Shown: positions 54,801 through 63,902 of the stretch, in pieces | Position numbering within the stretch: the first letter of the stretch is position 1 | Layout: each line of letters starts with the position of its first letter | Source: Tridacna crocea | Lineage: Eukaryota > Mollusca > Bivalvia > Cardiida > Cardiidae | Length of the DNA stretch: 64,000 nt | Assembly (NCBI GenBank): GCA_943736015.1 | Contig: OX031070.1 | Coordinates: 26,247,673-26,311,672 of the forward strand | Direction: 5' to 3' | Notes under the pieces: model-generated | What the model saw: the letters and a program-made list of their open reading frames with translations, nothing else | The model's database searches: none | What the model was told of the DNA's origin: nothing | Program-made: the position numbers and the translations under genes

Positions 54801-55566
54801 GCAGAGGTCTCTCAAATGACTAAAGTAGCCCTTGATATGGTAGAAAACCTTGTGGGAAAAGGAGAAAATGCTGGTTATCAAGCATTTTCTCCATTCCCAG
54901 CAATGTTTTCAAAAGCCTTCTTTCTCATGGTCATTCAAAGTTGTGATTGCTTGGTAAGGGGTTAAAAGGAAATATTTAGGGTCCCAAATGCATTGTTACT
55001 TTTCCTAAAACTTTGATTAAGGTACTCCTAAAACAGCTTTGACTGGGCGATTTAAATTGGTAACCTCAACATAAGCTAATTGCACGAGTAATCTTCTAAA
55101 TAACCATTATGTATCTTGACTTATGTTGTCGGTTTACCTCAAAAACCTTGTAACTACAACTCTTTTCAAGGTGTAGTTACGAGGTTTTTGAGGTAAACCG
55201 ATGATATGATCCATGTTTTAAACATTATCATAATTGTTACAATAAAGTTAACTTCTCTTTTTCTTTCTAAATTACAGGGGTCGACCCAGTGGATATGATC
55301 CATGTTTTAAACATTATCATAATTGTTGCAGTAAAGTTAACTTCTCTTTTTCTTTCTAAATTACAGGGGTCGACCCAGTGGAAATGATGTGTTTAGTTGC
55401 AGAAAACAAAGCGCTGCGTGCAGAATTGGCAAAAGCTAAATTTGATTTAATGAACAGAGTGGGTCAGCCTTCAAAAACCGACAGAGAAATCACTTATAAC
55501 GGGACACCTTTAGTAACTCTCGAGCGGATAGGTCCGTTTACATGGACAAGTGCTTTGCAGTCATAG
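51638..55566 (+). CDS. THAP-domain zinc-finger protein, four exons
   Basis: Exons 51638-51838, 52546-52679, 54201-54277 and 55367-55566 join in phase to 612 nt (203 residues plus TAG). Residues 1-85 form a THAP domain, a DNA-binding C2CH zinc finger: ligands C5, C10, C65 and H68 (C-X4-C-X54-C-X2-H), conserved FPxP at 29-32, W42, and PT..FPDPLPA at 75-85. The Cys-Cys-His spacing is at the long end for the family. A basic stretch near residue 95 (SRRPYMSKRRK) could be a nuclear signal; residues 102-136 are polar. The last exon starts with a short coiled coil (VAENKALRAELAKAK), the usual dimerisation element after a THAP finger. The final 35 residues (YNGTPLVTLERIGPFTW) I do not recognise; they could be a remnant of a longer THAP-transposase-type protein. 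Function beyond DNA binding is not inferred. Confidence 0.82.
51900..52380. other. THAP intron 1, purine-rich part
   Basis: From about 52080 the + strand is A/G-rich with many GAGAGA words; no element. Confidence 0.55.
52375..52500 (+). repeat. two 61-bp tandem units
   Basis: GTCTCATAACTTACAACATG and GCCTCATAAGTCACAACTGT open two copies that each end in TGGTTTATTGAA..ATAAAC; ends 45 bp before THAP exon 2. Confidence 0.75.
52546..52679 (+). CDS. THAP gene exon 2
   Basis: Acceptor TTGTATTTCAG, donor GTTTGT. Begins with the zinc ligand His (HFANGMWPTEEFPDPLPAES), so the C-x-x-H pair is split by the intron, as in many THAP genes. Confidence 0.85.
53058..53285 (-). mobile_element. TTAA-1 MITE
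   Basis: TTAA 53058-53061 and 53282-53285; in THAP intron 2. Confidence 0.9.
53314..53506 (-). mobile_element. TTAA-1 MITE lacking left half of hairpin
   Basis: TTAACACTTTTATCAAATGG start; long arm joins TTACCAGCAATTTTTCC; right TTAA 53503-53506. Confidence 0.8.
53819..54110. mobile_element. family G inverted-repeat element
   Basis: GGGGAAAGGACATTCGAACA start, ..TTTACGCAAATGTCCGATTG CCCC end; internal GGATCAGCCTGCGCAGTCTG and GATTAGCCTGCGCGG repeats. Confidence 0.8.
54201..54277 (+). CDS. THAP gene exon 3
   Basis: Acceptor GTATATTTATAG, donor GTAAGT. Encodes RDETCEKENERSSSGTNCSA TQTENM, a polar linker. Its last 37 nt and donor are copied 124 bp downstream (54365-54401). Extension to the second donor meets an in-frame stop, so the first donor is used here. 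Confidence 0.68.
54241..54488 (+). repeat. 124-bp tandem duplication covering the end of THAP exon 3
   Basis: The stretch beginning GGAACAAACTGTTCTGCAAC occurs at 54241 and again at 54365, each including the donor GTAAGT. The copies differ at only a few positions, so the duplication looks recent. Confidence 0.85.
54730..54965 (-). mobile_element. TTAA-1 MITE
   Basis: TTAA 54730-54733 and 54962-54965; centre GGTTATC; in THAP intron 3. Confidence 0.87.
55129..55202. repeat. inverted repeat upstream of THAP exon 4
   Basis: Arms GTCGGTTTACCTCAAAAACC and its complement at about 55169-55200 enclose a short loop. It abuts the 89-bp duplication, and may have promoted it. Confidence 0.75.
55204..55381 (+). 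repeat. 89-bp tandem duplication covering the acceptor of THAP exon 4
   Basis: ATATGATCCATGTTTTAAAC at 55204 and 55293 begin two nearly identical units, each ending in TTACAGGGGTCGACCCAGTG. Two competing acceptors result. Confidence 0.88.
55367..55566 (+). CDS. THAP gene exon 4 with stop
   Basis: Acceptor TTTCTAAATTACAG. A second identical acceptor lies 89 bp upstream (exon would start at 55278), but 89 is not a multiple of 3 and that choice leads to early termination, so 55367 is preferred. Encodes WVDPVEMMCLVAENKALRAE and a 45-residue tail to TAG 55564-55566. Confidence 0.75.
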
Positions 55567-55580
55567 TTGATGGAGAAACA

Positions 55581-55809
55581 TTAACCCTTAACCAAACAAT
55601 CCCTGGTTTTTACGGGTCAGGAATAGAAGCCTTTTGAAAACATTGTGGGAAAAGGAGAAAATGCTGGTAACCAGCATTTTCTCCTTTTCCCACAATGTTT
55701 TCTACCCTATCGTATAGAAAAATCATCTTTTTAGCAACTGTTAATTTTTCATCTGCAAAATGCTTTCAATTTGGTCTGGTCCAAAATTTGCTGTTAGGGA
55801 AAATGTTAA
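55581..55809 (+). mobile_element. TTAA-1 MITE, TTTCCC-related subfamily
   Basis: TTAA 55581-55584 (15 bp after the THAP stop) and 55806-55809; short arm TTTTTACGGGTCAGGAATAG. Confidence 0.9.
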
Positions 55810-56113
55810 CCCTTAGCCAAACGACAAAATTTTGGACTCAACCAAATTGAAAGCATTTGCAGACGACAAAATAAATGTAGCCCAAATGATGATTTTTGTC
55901 TTGAACTCATTACCATGCGACAAAATTTTAGGTTTGTCCTAATCGAAAGCATTTGCAGACGAAAAAATAAAAACGACTGAAAATTTGAAATTGTATTTCG
56001 AGAGAAAAGGAGAAAATGCTGGTTTCAAATATTTACTCCTGTTGCCACAGTGCTTACTAAAGTCTTTTTTCTCAGGGTAGTTATAAGTGGGGATTGTTTG
56101 GAAATGGTTTAAT
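55806..56113 (-). mobile_element. TTAA-1 long arm plus a second decayed copy
   Basis: A half copy (55806-55903) begins at the TTAA ending the previous copy, then a copy starting CTCATTACCATGCGACAAAA with a damaged core. Confidence 0.6.
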
Positions 56114-56189
56114 AGGATAGAAAACATTGTGGGAAAGGAGAAAGTGCTGGTTACCAGCATTTCTCTCTTTTTCCCACAATATTTTCAAA

Positions 56190-56413
56190 AGGCCTTAAGT
56201 TATCTGATTTTTACGACCCTGAGAAAGAAGCCTATAGAAGACATGGTGGAAAAAGGAGAAAATGCTGGTTACCAGCATTTTATCCTTTTCCCACAATATT
56301 TTCTAACCTATCAAAGTCAGAAATCAACTTTTTTGACAAGATTTAATTTGTTGTCTGCAGAAGCTTTGAATTTGGTCTGGTCCAAAAATTTGTCGCAGTT
56401 TGGATAAAGAGTT
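56190..56413 (+). mobile_element. TTAA-1 MITE
   Basis: Short arm left (TTTTTACGACCCTGAGAAAG), but the core centre is GGTTACC; end TTTGGATAAAGAGTTAA. Confidence 0.72.
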
Positions 56414-56529
56414 AAGGAACACTTTATTTGCCATCTACAAATGCTTTTATTGTGGACAAGGCTAAATGCTTTTCGTCATGTAAAGAGTTCAACTGCCTAA
56501 AAGGTTATAGGAAAAATTCTTGCCAATCG

Positions 56530-56763
56530 TTAACCCTTTACTCCATAAGGCATTTCTATGGTATCTCTAATTGACCGTAAATAACAGCAAAGATGAAACC
56601 GTTTCTTATGTACTAGTATATGGCACCTTCTGATAGCATAGAAAACATTGTGGCAAAAAGGTGAAATTGCTCGTCCCGAGCAATTTCACCTTTTGCCACA
56701 ATGTTTTCCAAAGGCTCCTACAAGCAATGCGTAGAAATAAGTATCTATGAATTAAAGGGTTAA
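56530..56763 (-). mobile_element. TTAA-2 MITE
   Basis: TTAA 56530-56533 and 56760-56763; core GGTGAAATTGCTCGTCCCGA. Confidence 0.87.
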
Positions 56764-57085
56764 AAAACAAAATACTGATATTTCAAAGATCTTTATGGTG
56801 GAAAAAAAAAAGAAAACAAAAACCAAAAATATAGATGTATACATTTTAAATGTTTAAAAAAAAAGTAATAAATGTAAATAGCATTATCCAACTTGTGTTT
56901 TACTTTCTTTCCTCGTGTCAAAAATTTTCTAAGTACGAAACGGTAAACAAACAATATGCAACTGTTTTGAAACTTAACACCGCAACAGTATTAAACGTAG
57001 GGTAGGTAAATGCTTGATTGGCTTTCAGAATCCAGTTGTTGCCAAACGATGTTAATCGTTTAGCTATTCAGAGAAATTTGACGCC
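56764..57085. other. intergenic sequence, nothing recognised
   Basis: AT-rich; AATAAA at 56876-56881 without a supported gene end. Confidence 0.5.
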
Positions 57086-57086
57086 T

Positions 57087-57315
57087 TTAACCCATTACCC
57101 CACATTCCCTACCTTTGACGACCCTGAGACAAAAGCCTTTAGAAAACATTGAGGGAAAAAGTGAAAAATGCTGGTAACCAGCATTTTCTCCTTTTCCCAA
57201 AATGTTTTCTACCCTTCACAAAACAAATTTCAAATTTTCACTCACTTTTAATTTGTCGTCTGCAAATGCTTTCGATTTGGACAAGCCTTAAATTTTGTCG
57301 TTTGGTAATGAGTTA
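57087..57315 (+). mobile_element. TTAA-1 MITE
   Basis: TTAA 57087-57090 and 57312-57315. Confidence 0.92.
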
Positions 57316-57447
57316 AAGCAACTTGTGTTCCAATACACTGTTACTAGAAGTCGCTTGCAGTGAATAAATCTTTGTGTCCGTCACAAGGTTTTAGGGCTGA
57401 TATAAATTTACAGCTCAGTTTCAGGCTTATCAGCGTTGATTATATTA

Positions 57448-57899
57448 TTTAACCCTTTACCACAGAATGACGACTTTTAACACCCTTGAGAAAGAAGCCT
57501 TTTGAAAACACTGTGGGAAAAGGAGAAAATGCTGGTAACCAGCATTTTCTCCTTTTCCCGAAGTGTTTTCTACCCTATCAGGATCAAGTTTAATTATTTG
57601 AGTCGTATTTTAATCCTTTCCCAAACACTCCCTGGTTTTTACGGGTCTGGAATAGTAGCCTTTTGAAAACATTGTGGGAAAAGGAGAAAATGCTGGTAAC
57701 CAGCATTTTCTCCTTTTCCCACAATGTTTTCTACCCTATCATAGACAGAACTCCTCTTTTCAGTAAGAGTTGATTTGTCGTCTGCAAATGCTTTCAATTT
57801 GGTCTAGTCCAAAAGTTTGTCGTTTGGGAAAGGGTTAATTGTCTGCAAATGCTTTTTATTTGGACAGGGTCAAAAATTTGTAGTGTGGTAAAGGGTTAA
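57448..57899 (+). mobile_element. TTAA-1 MITE containing another TTAA-1 MITE
   Basis: Outer copy: 57448-57609 (short arm, core, start of long arm) and 57838-57899 (TGTCTGCAAATGCTTTTTAT to GGTAAAGGGTTAA). The inner copy interrupts its long arm. Confidence 0.88.
57610..57837 (+). mobile_element. TTAA-1 MITE nested in another copy
   Basis: TTAA 57610-57613 and 57834-57837 with TTTCCCAAAC / GTTTGGGAAA ends; removing it and one TTAA rebuilds a continuous long arm. Confidence 0.92.
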
Positions 57900-57988
57900 A
57901 CAGCTTTACCACACAATCCCGTCTATTTGACTGCTCTAGGGAGAAGCCGCTTGAAAATATTGTGGAAAAGGAGAAAATGCCGGATCTG
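57900..57988 (+). mobile_element. TTAA-1 MITE, truncated
   Basis: Short arm and left core up to AGAAAATGCCGG, then lost next to the family H element. Confidence 0.7.
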
Positions 57989-58015
57989 ATCAAATAAATC
58001 TCATTAGGGTGTTCT

Positions 58016-58413
58016 CATCATCGCGAGCCAAGTTTACGATCACTACGTGGATCTTACCTTGGCTGATTGAGCCCGATTTCGAGATTCCTGCAATGCGCCC
58101 TCTATTGGATGCTGGTTATTACCCCCCTTCACATCATATTTCTAAAAGCAAATGAAATATCTTTTTACAAACCGCTTACGAATACACATGAAGCGATAAG
58201 CAGACATCCACGTGGGTTTCCATGTTTACCTTCTATTCGAGAGGTAGCGACCTTGTTCTATTTTTATCAAAGATGAAATGCTACGAGCGATTTCATTCGT
58301 TGCAGTTAGAGCTGGCTGCATCCAATGAAAAAGCGTATCGGGTGAATGTAAAAAGCTCGATCCGCCAAGGGTAGAGTAGCGTAGTGAATCGTCAGCCTTG
58401 GCTTGCGAAGATG
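58016..58413. mobile_element. family H inverted-repeat element
   Basis: CATCATCGCGAGCCAAGTTT start and CCTTGGCTTGCGAAGATG end; interior almost as in 33757-34150. Confidence 0.82.
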
Positions 58414-58750
58414 GGATTCCCCTTTTCTTCAGATCACAATAATATGCTCTATTACATGTATTGTATGTGTAAATAAGCAATGTAACCTTCAATAAATTGT
58501 CAAGTGTAAGAACGGGTGGAAAATAGTTATTGTACGGTAGTAGGGTGTCGAGCAAATAAAGCAAAATGGAACAAGGGATGGTACCATGAAACATTTTCCC
58601 ATGGAATATTGCAATAGTAAAATCTCATTCTATTATAAATTATATGCCGTGAACATTTGCTATAAAATCAACACTATCTCTTTTTTGACAGAACTTCACA
58701 AAATTTACGTAGATAAATGCTTTCTTTATCTTTCACATCTTGAGTTTACG

Positions 58751-59345
58751 ACTTCCTCGTTGGTGTAATCAATGCAAGGAGCTGTATGCTCGCTAACCGA
58801 TTTTACCTGCATAAAACCAGGCTTGCATGAACCTTTCTTGATTCAATGAATCCCCGTGGAGTCCCGGTATTTCTTATTCTATAGAATAGGACCTTGGCCT
58901 TTCTCTATGGCATGTCGTAGAAGGCGACTAAAACTAGAGACAAACGGCTGCTTTCCTGGAAATTCATAGCGTTGCAGCAGGCTGGGTGGTTCTTGTTCCA
59001 AATCCTAAATGTGTATTTTTTTCTCGATGTAAATAGGGTTTGGAATGGGAATCAATTGGCCTGTGGGGACCCCGTGTGGTTTAATCGGGGGTATAAGAAT
59101 AATCCACTGCAGTCCAGCGATCGTCACATCTGCCATTTCATCTGGCGGAACAAACGTGACAGTAAGCATGTCGTAAAAGGTGACAAAAGGGGCATCATTT
59201 TGTTTTGTCCATTTCTCATTTATCATGTTTGTCTTATGTTGTTGCACATGTATGTTATTTTCACCTCGCATTATTGTTTACGAATTAAGTGCGCCCAATA
59301 TGAACCAAGTTCTCGACGGGCCTTAAAACGCTATTCATTCATTCA
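58751..59345 (+). mobile_element. retrotransposon-like (SINE/LINE tail) sequence
   Basis: GTGGAGTCCCGGTATTTCTT, CATGTCGTAGAAGGCGACTA and its relative CATGTCGTAAAAGGTGAC at 59167, and a tail CGACGGGCCTTAAAACGCTA followed by (ATTC)n, typical of non-LTR 3' ends. Confidence 0.55.
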
Positions 59346-59370
59346 TTCTTTGATTCAATGATGATTTCTC

Positions 59371-59441
59371 AATTCCAAGACAATTCCTTTGATTGGCTGG
59401 GGCAGAATGTCCCAGCCAATCAAATAGCTTGTCTTGGAATT
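59371..59441. repeat. inverted repeat with CCAAT motifs
   Basis: TTTGATTGGCTGGG and CCCAGCCAATCAAA arms, extended by AATTCCAAGACAA / TTGTCTTGGAATT. Confidence 0.85.
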
Positions 59442-59452
59442 TAGGCTTTTAC

Positions 59453-59681
59453 TTAACTCATTACCAGATGACAAAATTTTACACTGGTGCAAATTGAAAG
59501 CATTCGCAGACGACAAAATAAAAGTGACTGAAAATTTTAAATTTGTTTTGTGAAGGGTAGAAAACTTTGTGGGAAAAGGAGAAAATGCTGGTTACCAGCA
59601 TTTTCTCATTTTCCCACAATGTTTTCCAAAGTCTTCTTTCTCAGGGTCGTCAAAAGTAGGGATTGTATGGTAATGGGTTAA
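59453..59681 (-). mobile_element. TTAA-1 MITE
   Basis: TTAA 59453-59456 and 59678-59681. Confidence 0.92.
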
Positions 59682-59684
59682 AAT

Positions 59685-60180
59685 GGTTGGTGAATACAAT
59701 GCAGTACTGCATCATCGATTCAAGACGTGGGCGTTCTTAAAATCAGTTCTAAGAGAACTGAATATAATTTTTGTAATTTAGACATACCGGTAAACAAAGT
59801 GCAGTGCCTTCAAACAGTTTAGTAGAAGTTTTGTAGATTTATCTTTCTCCTTTGTTAATTTATCGCAGCCATTGGTTATCCATATGGGGAGGCCCCAGAA
59901 AGTTGTTAACTTTTTTTGGTGGAGGACAGTACAAGATGCAAGACAAAACGCATCGTAATGGCTGGTTCTGTAACAGTATGTCAATATCCAAGTTATATTG
60001 CACTGCCAGACAAGAGCTTGATTCAAAATCTAATTTCTGAAAGACGCTAAGTGATTTTTGTTGGGCAGCTAGGGGAATTGAACTCGTACCATTCAACCAT
60101 CCAAATATTACAAATGCCGTGCTCTACCACTTTAGTTACTTGGTCTAAGATTTCAATCGGTATTCGACACTAGTTTCGAC
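59685..60180. other. intergenic sequence, nothing recognised
   Basis: No supported gene; frames on both strands overlap without motifs. Confidence 0.5.
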
Positions 60181-60187
60181 AAAATCA

Positions 60188-60398
60188 GGGCCCATATTAA
60201 GCAACCATTCTCAAGAAAGTTCTTGGTCTGGATGACAAGAATTTTCTAAATTTGAAAACAAGACACCTTCTGATTGGCTAAACCGAAAGCTAAACCTTTC
60301 GGTTTAGCCAATCAGAAGTTGTGTTATTTTCAAATTTAGAAAATCTTGGAGAATAAGACTAAGAATATTCTTAAGAGTATTTGGTGGATACTAGTACG
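60188..60398. mobile_element. CCAAT palindromic MITE
   Basis: CTTCTGATTGGCTAAACCGA and TCGGTTTAGCCAATCAGAAG arms at about 60268-60319. Confidence 0.88.
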
Positions 60399-60404
60399 GA
60401 CCTA

Positions 60405-60594
60405 GGGTTTGTATTCATTTACCATTCTTAAGAACATTCGTCGTTTTATTCGCCATATTTTTTTCAAACTTTTAAAGTAACACAACTTCTGATTGGCTAA
60501 ACCTTTCGAATGGTTTAGCCAATCAGAAGTTGTGTTACTTACAAACGTAGAAAATTCTGGAGAATAAGACAAAGAACGTGAATACTGACCCAGG
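60405..60594. mobile_element. CCAAT palindromic MITE (array unit 1)
   Basis: TTCTGATTGGCTAAACCTTT and AATGGTTTAGCCAATCAGAA arms. Confidence 0.88.
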
Positions 60595-60715
60595 ACATCC
60601 TAATTTTAAATAACGCCCTTGAACTATATATTAGCTTACGGAATATTGCGCAGATTGTTAGATTATATTGCAGAAAAAATACTTTTAGCTCTGCCCTATT
60701 CGATGTTCTCAATCC

Positions 60716-60944
60716 TTAACCCTTTCCCAAACGACAAACTTTTGGACTAGACCAATTCGAAAGCATTCGCAGACGACAATTCAACTCTTGCTGAAAAGAT
60801 GATTTCTGTCTATGATAGGGTAGAAAACATTGTGGGAAAAGGAGAAAATGCTGGTTACCAGCATTTTCTCCTTTTCCAACAATGTTTTCAAAAGGCTACT
60901 TTTCTAGACCCGTAAAAACCAGGGATTGTTTGGGAAAGGGTTAA
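60716..60944 (-). mobile_element. TTAA-1 MITE, TTTCCC-end subfamily (array unit 1)
   Basis: TTAA 60716-60719 and 60941-60944; ends CCCTTTCCCAAACGACAAA / GTTTGGGAAAGGG. Confidence 0.93.
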
Positions 60945-61199
60945 GCTGTTTAGAGCGACCCGGTGACCTTTTGTGGACAGGTAAGATCAAGATCAGACTG
61001 CACATACCGTGTAGATAGATCTTTTATCTTCACTGTCCGATAAAAAGGTATCTTTCATGCTGAAAATATCTTTAAAATAGCAAATTCTAGGTTTCACTAT
61101 GGGTTTGAAAGTTTCACTTTATTTATCTAACAGTTAAGGCTGAATTCGAAGGCATAATTATAGTTTTTACGTGTACATTTCGTTAGTTCACAACAAATA

Positions 61200-61427
61200 C
61201 ATCTTCTCAAGCCAAGGGTGAAAATCCACTACGCTAGTCTACCCTTGGCGGATCGAGCCTGATTTCGACAGTCCCGCTATACGCATTTTCATTGGTTACA
61301 GCTAGCTGTAACTGCACGAATCAAATCGCTCGTAGCATTTCATCTTTGATAAAAATCGGATTATTACATCTTCGCTAGCCAAGGGTGATGATCTACTAAG
61401 ATCCCGTAACCTTGGCTGGCGAAGATG
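61200..61427. mobile_element. family H element (array unit 1)
   Basis: CATCTTCTCAAGCCAAGGG and CCTTGGCTGGCGAAGATG ends; shorter interior than the 33.8-kb copy. Confidence 0.85.
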
Positions 61428-61679
61428 CACCAAACATTTCTCAATACAAAAGTCAAAAGTATCTGTTTTTTAACATTTTAAGTATTTGTAAAGGCGTGGT
61501 CTCAAAAAATAACATACACTAGTATATCACGTGACGCGGTGTAAATGCAAGGCTTAAAACGTACCATAAATACTGTTTTATCCCCACGGGGCTAAGATTA
61601 TTGGCAAATCGGCTTTCAAGCTTTTTTTCTTCCTGGTCTAGGACTGCTCTACCATTTAGAGTCCCTATCAGGATATCGT

Positions 61680-61745
61680 ACAGGGTAGAGTCAAGATCAG
61701 ACTGCAAAGAATGTGCAGTCTGATCTTTTACTCTAGCCTGTCCGT
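61680..61745. repeat. TTAA-3 hairpin (array unit 1)
   Basis: GTCAAGATCAGACTGCA / TGCAGTCTGATCTTTTAC. Confidence 0.8.
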
Positions 61746-61767
61746 GACATGTATGCTGTAGAATAAT

Positions 61768-61933
61768 CTTAAGAACATTCGTCGTCTTATTCGCCATAAT
61801 TTTTCCAACATTTAAAGTAACACAACTTCTGATTGGCTAAACCTTTCGAATGGTTTAGCCAATCAGAAGTTGTGTTACTTACAAATGTAGAAAATTCTGG
61901 AGAATAAGACAAAGAACGTGAATACGGGGTCAG
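61768..61933. mobile_element. CCAAT palindromic MITE (array unit 2)
   Basis: Same arms as unit 1. Confidence 0.88.
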
Positions 61934-62055
61934 GACATCCTAATTTTAAATAACGCCCTTGAACTATATATTAGCTTACGGAATATTGCGCAGATTGCTA
62001 GATTATATTGCAGAAAAAATACTTTTAGCTCTGCCCTATTCGATGTTCTCAACCC

Positions 62056-62284
62056 TTAACCCTTTCCCAAACGACAAACTTTTGGACTAGACCAATTCGA
62101 AAGCATTCGCAGACGACAATTCAACTCTTGCTGAAAAGATGATTTCTGTCTATGATAGGGTAGAAAACATTGTGGGAAAAGGAGAAAATGCTGGTTACCA
62201 GCATTTTCTCCTTTTCCAACAATGTTTTCAAAAGGCTACTTTTCTAGACCCGTAAAAACCAGGGATTGTTTGGGAAAGGGTTAA
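62056..62284 (-). mobile_element. TTAA-1 MITE (array unit 2)
   Basis: TTAA 62056-62059 and 62281-62284. Confidence 0.93.
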
Positions 62285-62539
62285 GCTGTTTAGAGCGACC
62301 CGGTGACCTTTTGTGGACAGGTAAGATCAAGATCAGACTGCACATACCGTGTAGATAGATCTTTTATCTTCACTGTCCGTAAAAAGGTATCTTTCATGCT
62401 GAAAATATCTTTAAAATAACAAATTTTAAATTTTCACTATGGGTTTGAAAGTTTCACTTTATTTATGTAGCAGTTAAGGCTGAATTCGAAGGCATAATTA
62501 TAGTTTTTACGTGTACAATTCGTTAGTTCACACCAAATA

Positions 62540-62769
62540 CATCTTCTCAAGCCAAGGGTGAAAATCCACTACGCTAGTCTACCCTTGGCGGATCGAGCCT
62601 GATTTCGACAGTCCCGCTATACGCATTTTCATTGGTTGCAGCTAGCTGTAACTGCACGAATCAAATCGCTCGTAGCATTTCATCTTTGATAAAAATAGGA
62701 TTATTATACATCTTCGCAAGCCAAGGGTGATGATCCACTATCATCCCGTAACCTTGGCTGGCGAAGATG
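62540..62769. mobile_element. family H element (array unit 2)
   Basis: Ends as in unit 1; right part reads CATCTTCGCAAGCCAAGG. Confidence 0.85.
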
Positions 62770-63129
62770 TACCAAACATTACTCAATACAAGGATTTAAA
62801 TTGTCAAAAGTATCTGTTTTTTAACATTTTTAAGTATTTGTAAAAGCGTGGTCTTAAAAAATAACATATAGTAGTATATATATCACGTGACGTGGTGTAA
62901 ATGCAAGGCTTAAAACGTACCATAAATACTGTTTTATCCCCTAGGGGCTAAGAGAATTCAATTATTGGCAAATCGGCTTTCAAGCTTTTTTCATCCTGGT
63001 CTAGGACTGCTCTACCCTTCAGAGTCCCTATCACGGTATCGGACAGGGTGGAGTCAAGATCAGACTGCAAAGAATGTGCAGTCTGATCTTTTACTCTAGC
63101 CTGTCCGTGACATGTACGCTGTAGAATAA

Positions 63130-63294
63130 TCTTAAGAACATTCGTCGTCTTATTCGCCGTAATTTTTTCAACTTTTAAAGTAACACAACTTCTGATTGGC
63201 TAAACCTTTCGAATGGTTTAGCCAATCAGAAGTTGTGTTACTTACAAATGTAGAAAGTTCTGGAGAATAAGACAAAGAACGTGAATACGGGGTC
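63130..63294. mobile_element. CCAAT palindromic MITE (array unit 3)
   Basis: Same arms as units 1 and 2. Confidence 0.88.
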
Positions 63295-63418
63295 AGGACA
63301 TCCTAATTTTAAATAAGGCCCTTGAACTATATATTAGCTTACGGAATATTGCGCAGATTGTTAGATTATATCGCAGAAAAAATACTTTTAGCTCTGCCCT
63401 ATTCGATGTTCTCAACCC

Positions 63419-63646
63419 TTAACCCTTTCCCAAACGACAAACTTTTGGACTAGACCAATTCGAAAGCATTCGCAGACGACAATTCAACTCTTGCTGAAAA
63501 GATGACTTCTGTCTATGATAGGGTAGAAAACATTGTGGGAAAAGGAGAAAATGCTGGTTACCAGCATTTTCTCCTTTTCCAACAATGTTTTCAAAAGGCT
63601 ACTATTCTAGACCCGTAAAAACCAGGGATTGTTTGGGAAAGGGTTA
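63419..63646 (-). mobile_element. TTAA-1 MITE (array unit 3)
   Basis: TTAA 63419-63422 and 63643-63646. Confidence 0.93.
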
Positions 63647-63902
63647 AGCTGCTTAGAGCGACCTGGTGACCTTTTGTGGACAGGTTAGATCAAGATCAGA
63701 CTGCACATACCGGGTAGATAGATCTTTTATCTTCACTGTCCGTAAAAAGGTATCTTTCATGCTGAAAATATCTTTAAAATAACAAATTTTAAATTTTCAC
63801 TATGGGTTTGAAAGTTTCACTTTTTTTATCTAACAGTTAAGGCTGAATTCGAAGGCATAATTATAGTTTTTACGTGTACAATTCGTTAGTTCACACCAAA
63901 TA

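Noticed and set aside
2154-63646. Regularly recurring palindromes resembling a CRISPR array
   Set aside because: Spacing is irregular, units are 230-bp elements with TTAA ends, and the host is a eukaryote.
4902-63646. Hairpin cores as microRNA genes
   Set aside because: Stems are near-perfect, occur in dozens of copies and belong to transposons; no small-RNA evidence can be seen from sequence alone.
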